Positions 59,413-64,000 of a stretch of DNA of 64,000 nucleotides are shown here, piece by piece; positions within the stretch are counted from its first letter, which is position 1, and each line of letters opens with the position of its first letter. The stretch covers positions 186,001 to 250,000 of the forward strand of contig OOIN01000004.1 in assembly GCA_900323505.1 (NCBI GenBank), in the 5' to 3' direction. Origin of the DNA: Ustilago trichophora (Eukaryota > Basidiomycota > Ustilaginomycetes > Ustilaginales > Ustilaginaceae). Under the pieces are notes generated by a model. It made no database searches. It worked only from the letters and a program-made list of their open reading frames with translations, and was not told the DNA's origin. Made by a program: the position numbers and the translations under genes.

Positions 59413-60804
59413 TTAGGTCGCTGCGATGGATGGTGCTTCGAGTGACGGGGTGACCACTGTTGCGCTGGCCTGAAGCTCTTCTGCTCTCCTCTCAGCCTCG
59501 ATGGCCTTTTCGATGGTCGACTCTAGCTCGGCCCGACGCATGGCATTCTTCCTCTCAAAGCCCTGGATAAGCAGTCGAACGCTCTCGATCGAGGCGAGTA
59601 GCACACTTGGATCCAATCCCGCCGGCAAGGCACCCTTTGCACCTGTCTTGCTCTCCAGCCCTTCCGGCATGACCAACGGTGACGGCTCTCGCCTCTCGTC
59701 TCGAGCAGAGTCATCTTCATCTGCATCGGTCGAGGAATCGGCATGGTCCATGGAAGCGCGGCGCGGAGCAAAGGATGAGACAAAGATCTTGCTTGGGCTC
59801 GACGCTGGTGTTTGCAGTCTGGCGATCGTTGGAATGAGCACATCGTCATTGTTGAGCGCTTTGGTCGGGCTCATGGCGACGGGAGAGAAAGGATTAATGC
59901 TGGCATCGGTTCCCAGTACCGGTGTGAACTTTCCCCTGTTTGCGGTACGTGGACTGCCCACATGGGCAGCTCCCAACACGCGAGCCACCGCACTGAGACT
60001 CTCCTTCTCCGGACTGGCCGCCACAGCAACAGCAGACTCTTTTGCAGTCGATGACGAAGTCACAGAACCAGAAGAGGCAGATACAACAGCTTCCCAATCA
60101 TCAGGCCCATACTGTCGCGCGAGGAAGTCAGACATTATCTTGACCTTGCGTCGTAGGGATTCCACCTCGAGCGTCTTGTCCTCGTTGTCGCGCTGGAGGC
60201 CTTTGAGGATCATTTCTTGTGAGAGGAATTCGCGTTCAAGCTTGACGGCTGCCGCTCGGGTGAGACCCTTATCGGGAGCATTGGAAACGTTGTGGCCTTT
60301 GGATGGCTTTGTGCGTTCCTTTTCGGCTTGCAAGTCGCGCTGAAGCTGTGAGACGCTCTTTTCAAGCTCGAGGATGCGCTGATTCTTGAGCTGTAACGTG
60401 TCCATCAGCTCGTCCACTTGCGCCCATGCTGCCTCTTCGCCATTCTCATCTCCTATATGTTCGTTCTCGTTGTGTTCGCCAGCTTGGGGCGTGTTGTCCT
60501 CTGCAGCTTGGCCATAGCTGTTGGAGTGTGCGCGCTGGGAGTGTGTCTCATCTTGGTTGTACTGAGTTGGCTCATAATCCTCCTCTGCCTCGTCGTGCTT
60601 TTCTAGAGCGGCATTGCCAAGTAGAGGAGAGGCAGCGTCTGGATTGAGAGACGTGCGACGAGATGATGAGCGGGTGGTCGACGTGGAAGATGATGGTGCG
60701 AGGTGGGACGAGGGATCCATCGAGGGGAGGATAGAGCTCCTTCTGTGAATACGCTTGAGCAGCTGCCTGCGCGGTGTCTCTGGAGGTAGGCGTGTTGAGT
60801 CCAT
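59413..60804 (-). CDS. coiled-coil protein, 463 residues
   Basis: I do not recognise this family. After a basic, Ser-rich head (residues 1-60) and an acidic Gln/Asn/Glu-rich stretch (70-125), a predicted coiled coil runs from about residue 126 to 235 (VDELMDTLQLKNQRILELEKSVSQLQRDL, then EREFLSQEMILKGLQRDNEDKTLEVESLRRKVKIMSDFL). The segment ARQYGPDDWEAV just after it looks conserved. A disordered Ser/Ala-rich region follows, and a last helix (FERKNAMRRAELESTIEKAIEAERRAEEL) closes the protein. No membrane or signal segments are visible. The layout suits a cytoskeletal, kinetochore or scaffold protein, but that is inference only. It is intronless and head to head with BRE2. Confidence 0.7.
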   Translation of the reverse strand: MDSTRLPPETPRRQLLKRIHRRSSILPSMDPSSHLAPSSSTSTTRSSSRRTSLNPDAASPLLGNAALEKHDEAEEDYEPTQYNQDETHSQRAHSNSYGQAAEDNTPQAGEHNENEHIGDENGEEAAWAQVDELMDTLQLKNQRILELEKSVSQLQRDLQAEKERTKPSKGHNVSNAPDKGLTRAAAVKLEREFLSQEMILKGLQRDNEDKTLEVESLRRKVKIMSDFLARQYGPDDWEAVVSASSGSVTSSSTAKESAVAVAASPEKESLSAVARVLGAAHVGSPRTANRGKFTPVLGTDASINPFSPVAMSPTKALNNDDVLIPTIARLQTPASSPSKIFVSSFAPRRASMDHADSSTDADEDDSARDERREPSPLVMPEGLESKTGAKGALPAGLDPSVLLASIESVRLLIQGFERKNAMRRAELESTIEKAIEAERRAEELQASATVVTPSLEAPSIAAT

Positions 60805-61019
60805 GGTGTCTACCCAACTCTGTCACACGAAAGATCATGGAAGAGCTGATGATTGGTGATGAGCTAGGATGAGGACCTTTGCAGGAAGTGTTGTTCTCCG
60901 CTCAGTTTCAACTGCTTCGAAAGTAACACATGCGCACACACACGCCCACACGAAATGAACATGGCAGCGCATCGCTTTGTGGAAAATGAAAGCTTAAAAC
61001 CAAAATACTGTCCAAATTG

Positions 61020-61031
61020 TACTGTACAGTA
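61020..61031. repeat. TACTGTACAGTA palindrome
   Basis: A perfect 12-bp palindrome in the shared promoter of the coiled-coil gene and BRE2. It equals the core at 35349-35360. Confidence 0.9.
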
Positions 61032-61163
61032 GAACAGCACTTTATCCACGACGCGCGACGCGGAATTGGCCGAGACATTGCATTGCACCCTGCAACACAC
61101 AGAGAAAGCGCAAGAAATGTCGTCACGTGAAGTGGAGCTTTGAGCAAGGGTCCGCCAAATGTG

Positions 61164-61172
<9 letters not shown>

Positions 61173-61208
<36 letters not shown>
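61173..61208. repeat. (CT)n microsatellite in BRE2 leader
   Basis: About 18 CT units on the sense strand ending 47 bp before the chosen ATG. Confidence 0.95.
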
Positions 61209-61214
<6 letters not shown>

Positions 61215-61254
61215 CGCCAACTCAGCATCCAATCACTGTCGCAACGCTCATGTC

Positions 61255-63681
61255 ATGGACATAGACGCTCAGCAGTACGACCAGTCTGCGCTGCAGCCTA
61301 CTCATGACCGGCCTGCTGTCGTCATCGATCCGAGCGGCAGCGGCAGCACAACCAACGGCATCGAGTCGATGGCGACCGCTGGCGCTCACAAGAGAAAGTA
61401 TGACCACTTGATACACCTCGACGTCTCCTCTCAACCCATCGTCAGTGCTTCCTCTTCATCGCCACATCATCCCTCCTCACCTCTCCCGCCATCGTCGCCT
61501 TTGCATCATGACCGTTCTGCATCCTCTACACCTGCCCCCCAGTCCGAAGCACAAAAAGTTTACATTGCACGCACCGCACCTCATCTTCTGGGCCGCGCGT
61601 CGACACCATCAAGCTCCAGAACTCCTTCAGCACCTCTGTCACGCAGGTCCAGTCCATCCTCCGAGGATGGCCGCTCCACACCAGACGGCACCTCCTCTAC
61701 ACCAACGCCCTCCAACCAATCGCATCACGCCTTGCCTGAGGGCTATCGTGGCCCTGCTCTCCGCAAGAATGACGCCGAAGACTTTGCACCACCGCCCCAT
61801 CTTGTCCCGACCATAGGCTCTGCCACGCTCTTCAACACGATCAACTTCGCCGTCAACCGCAACGGCTGGCGTTACACAGCTGCAGGACCGGCCAGTCAGC
61901 ATCTCCGCCAGACGCTTTTCAAAACGCTCGAGACTCGTCCGGCAAACGTTCACTGGTGCTGGTCCGATCGCTCGCCATTCACAAAGATATCTGCTGACGC
62001 CGATATCATCTCGACGGATAAAGGCTTCCGCAGTGCACGCACCAACATTGGCGTGCGTCGAGGTGAATGGTACGCCGAGATCGAGATTCTCGCACCAGAG
62101 CATCTTGTGACTGGTGTGGGTGCTCCTGGTCCGCTTCCAGCTCCGATGAAGGATGGTCCGCATATAAGATTGGGGTGGGGGAGGCGAGAAGCGCCTCTCA
62201 ATGCTCCTGTTGGATTTGACGGGTATTCATATGGATTTAGAGATAAGACTGGTGACAAGGTCACTCTGTCCCGTCCGCTACCATACGGCAAGCCTTTCAA
62301 AGCAGGTGACGTGGTCGGGCTATATATCAAGCTTCCACCACAGAGACCGCCACAGGACGAGAATGACCCAGCCAACATCAAACGAGAGCGCATTGCGATT
62401 CGCTACAAGGGCCAGCTCTACTTTGAGAGTCTTGAATACCCGCGCACCAGAGAAATGGAGCAGCTCATGGAACGCAGTCGCAAAGGCAACAGCATCGACG
62501 AAGCTCTCAAAGGCATCGAGGGAACCGGTGTCTTTGAGCCGCAGGATGCTGCTCACGCTTCCACATCTGCAGCCGATGGTGCCAACGGTGTCGCTGGCGG
62601 AATCAATGGCAACGGTGCTACTGCCGCACCTACTGGCACCACCGGCGGTTCAGGCGGTTCTGCCAAGGTGAAAAACCGCAAGAACCCAGGTTCGAAGGAG
62701 AAACCATCTGGTCCATCAACACCCTCCCTCCGACCCGTGCCTATTCTGAAAGGCTCCAAGATCGGCTTCTTTATCAATGGCGAACCGCAGGGGATCGCAT
62801 TTCGCGATCTGTTCGACTTTCGTCCACTCCGCGTGAAAGGTTTCACCGGTCTCAAGCCTGCCCCTCCCAAACCCTCTTCTGGTCGGTCAACCAAGCAAGA
62901 TGCGATAAAAAAGAACGAGGCCGTGGAGCCAACGATCAACGTCAAGCAGCGCGAGAACGTCTTTGACGACGGTGCGCTAGGCTACTTCCCATTCGTTTCT
63001 TGCTATGGTGGGGCACGAGCCAAACTTATCACTGGCGAAGAAGGCTTCCGCTTCCTTCCACCTGATGACATCGAGGCTGCGCTAGAATGCGTCGATCCTT
63101 CATCCAGCTACGTCAAACCAGAAGCTGCTGCCGATGGCAATGCGCGGAGATGGCAACCATTGAGCGAGCGCTTCAACCAGCACCTAGCCGAAATGTGGAC
63201 CTACGACCAGCAAGACGAGGCAAAAGCCCAAGCCATTGCCGACAAGCAAGCTGAAGAAAAAGCAAAACGCAACAATGCCGCTAAAGAGAGGTACGCAGCA
63301 GCAAAGAAGAAGCATGCTGCGGCGCTGGCGAGGAATGCCACTGCCAGCCCGGCTCCCGTCACTGTTGAGGCAGAGGATGGAGATCGCACCATCACTGCGG
63401 TGGAACAGGAGCACAGGATGGAAGTTGATGACGAAGCAAAGCCGGCAGAGGTTTGGGACGGGGTGGAAGCACAAGACACTCCAGCTCATCAGCCAGAGTT
63501 GGATTTGGACGATGTGACTACCCCAGAACCACCAGCGGAGAGAGGTCCGTGGTCGTCTCAGCCCGCATCACCAAAGCTCGAGCGACCAATCGAGCAGATT
63601 TGCTCGGCTAGCTCTTCAGGCAAGCAAGAAGATGAGGAAGGGGATGTCGAGATGAACGACGAGGATCAGCGACAGGTCTGA
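61255..63681 (+). CDS. BRE2: COMPASS subunit BRE2/ASH2 (SPRY domain)
   Basis: An 808-residue SPRY protein of the Ash2/Bre2 family, a core part of the COMPASS/Set1 histone H3K4 methyltransferase. Residues 1-180 are Ser/Pro/His-rich. The SPRY region spans about 190-640: GWRYTAAGP, WCWSDRSPFTKISADADIISTDKGFRSARTNIGVRRGEWYAEIEI, RLGWGRREAPLNAPVGFDGYSYGFRDKTG and GDVVGLYIKLP. It is interrupted by a long Gly/Ala/Asn insert and resumes at GSKIGFFINGEPQGIAF and YFPFVSCYGGARAKL. The tail has a basic Ala/Lys helix and an acidic end. It is intronless. The upstream in-frame ATG at 61159 would translate the CT tract into Ser/Leu repeats, so 61255 is preferred. Confidence 0.92.
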   Translation: MDIDAQQYDQSALQPTHDRPAVVIDPSGSGSTTNGIESMATAGAHKRKYDHLIHLDVSSQPIVSASSSSPHHPSSPLPPSSPLHHDRSASSTPAPQSEAQKVYIARTAPHLLGRASTPSSSRTPSAPLSRRSSPSSEDGRSTPDGTSSTPTPSNQSHHALPEGYRGPALRKNDAEDFAPPPHLVPTIGSATLFNTINFAVNRNGWRYTAAGPASQHLRQTLFKTLETRPANVHWCWSDRSPFTKISADADIISTDKGFRSARTNIGVRRGEWYAEIEILAPEHLVTGVGAPGPLPAPMKDGPHIRLGWGRREAPLNAPVGFDGYSYGFRDKTGDKVTLSRPLPYGKPFKAGDVVGLYIKLPPQRPPQDENDPANIKRERIAIRYKGQLYFESLEYPRTREMEQLMERSRKGNSIDEALKGIEGTGVFEPQDAAHASTSAADGANGVAGGINGNGATAAPTGTTGGSGGSAKVKNRKNPGSKEKPSGPSTPSLRPVPILKGSKIGFFINGEPQGIAFRDLFDFRPLRVKGFTGLKPAPPKPSSGRSTKQDAIKKNEAVEPTINVKQRENVFDDGALGYFPFVSCYGGARAKLITGEEGFRFLPPDDIEAALECVDPSSSYVKPEAAADGNARRWQPLSERFNQHLAEMWTYDQQDEAKAQAIADKQAEEKAKRNNAAKERYAAAKKKHAAALARNATASPAPVTVEAEDGDRTITAVEQEHRMEVDDEAKPAEVWDGVEAQDTPAHQPELDLDDVTTPEPPAERGPWSSQPASPKLERPIEQICSASSSGKQEDEEGDVEMNDEDQRQV

Positions 63682-64000
63682 TGTACATGCTGGCTATTTA
63701 TGTAATTTAGAGTCGATGCATGAATCCGGACGCTTCTCTTACGGATCAGACTGTCACACTGCTCACGACTCGGGATGCGATACAAGAATTGATTTCGAAA
63801 TGTGGGGGAATGCCCCTCCTGCGACAGAGGAGCATGGAAGGAGATACAGATTGAGACAAGAGTCTAGGAGAGAAGGGTGTCAAGCCAAGAGAAGGAAGGC
63901 TGACAGAGCACAGAGCCAACGTGTGAAAGCTGATTGGCTTGGTTTGAGCATCATTCGTCCTCTATCGGCCTGAGGGAGAGGCGCCGAGAGGGAGGAGAAT
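63682..64000. other. right edge, downstream of BRE2
   Basis: 319 bp without recognisable coding sequence, probably the BRE2 3' region. The window ends before the next gene. Confidence 0.5.

Larger units (their letters stand above)
60805..61254. other. divergent intergenic region upstream of BRE2
   Basis: A 450-bp region with the palindrome TACTGTACAGTA (61020-61031) and a (CT)n tract (about 61173-61208) about 50 bp before the BRE2 start. No gene is seen. Confidence 0.65.

Overview
The window is nuclear DNA from a fungus, most likely a smut or related Ustilaginomycotina basidiomycete. The evidence is a compact set of conserved eukaryotic housekeeping genes, most of them uninterrupted reading frames. 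Where introns occur they are short (77-137 nt) with GTAAGT/GTATGT/GTGAGT donors, third positions are mostly C/G, and a nuclear tRNA gene carries a small intron. Genus and species cannot be fixed from the sequence alone. I found no transposon, CRISPR array, rRNA gene or biosynthetic cluster.

I call 29 protein genes and one tRNA. Left third (1-22.5 kb): Ran GTPase, Pol I subunit RPA43, an orphan 857-residue coiled-coil protein, a 7.2-kb gene-free stretch, a BRE4-like multi-pass membrane protein, the mitochondrial tRNA-modifying GTPase MSS1, a PTRHD1-like protein, TRAPP subunit TRS23 and eIF3m. Middle (23-45 kb): an orphan protein, a POF1-like nucleotidyltransferase, epsilon-COP, a class I histone deacetylase, an ELYS-domain protein, a DUF3237 protein, a low-complexity protein, the AMPK gamma subunit SNF4, the F-box/LRR protein GRR1, a Reb1/TTF-I-like Myb protein, and a small protein ending in poly-glutamate. 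Right third (45-64 kb): ARPC3, a TMEM70-like mitochondrial protein, an EFM7/NNT1-like methyltransferase, TIM50, DDI1, a MOB2-type kinase activator, the ABC-F ATPase ARB1, mitoribosomal protein mL41, tRNA-Leu(AAG), a coiled-coil protein and the COMPASS SPRY protein BRE2/ASH2.

The genes do not form one pathway. Several share broad themes: rRNA synthesis and ribosome biogenesis or translation (RPA43, Reb1-like, ARB1, eIF3m, mL41), vesicle traffic (TRS23, epsilon-COP), chromatin and nuclear organisation (HDAC, ELYS-like, BRE2, Ran), mitochondria (MSS1, TIM50, TMEM70-like, mL41) and nutrient or morphogenesis signalling (SNF4, GRR1, MOB2).

No spectacular new system is evident. The features that ordinary annotation leaves unexplained are structural. 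Gene orientation alternates almost perfectly (25 of 28 neighbouring pairs). A TACTG/TGTAC pentamer, often arranged as a perfect palindrome, recurs through non-coding DNA. Two convergent gene ends lose G/C at third codon positions around pentanucleotide arrays. CT tracts consistently lie on the sense strand upstream of genes. A 7.2-kb gene desert lies upstream of an orphan gene.
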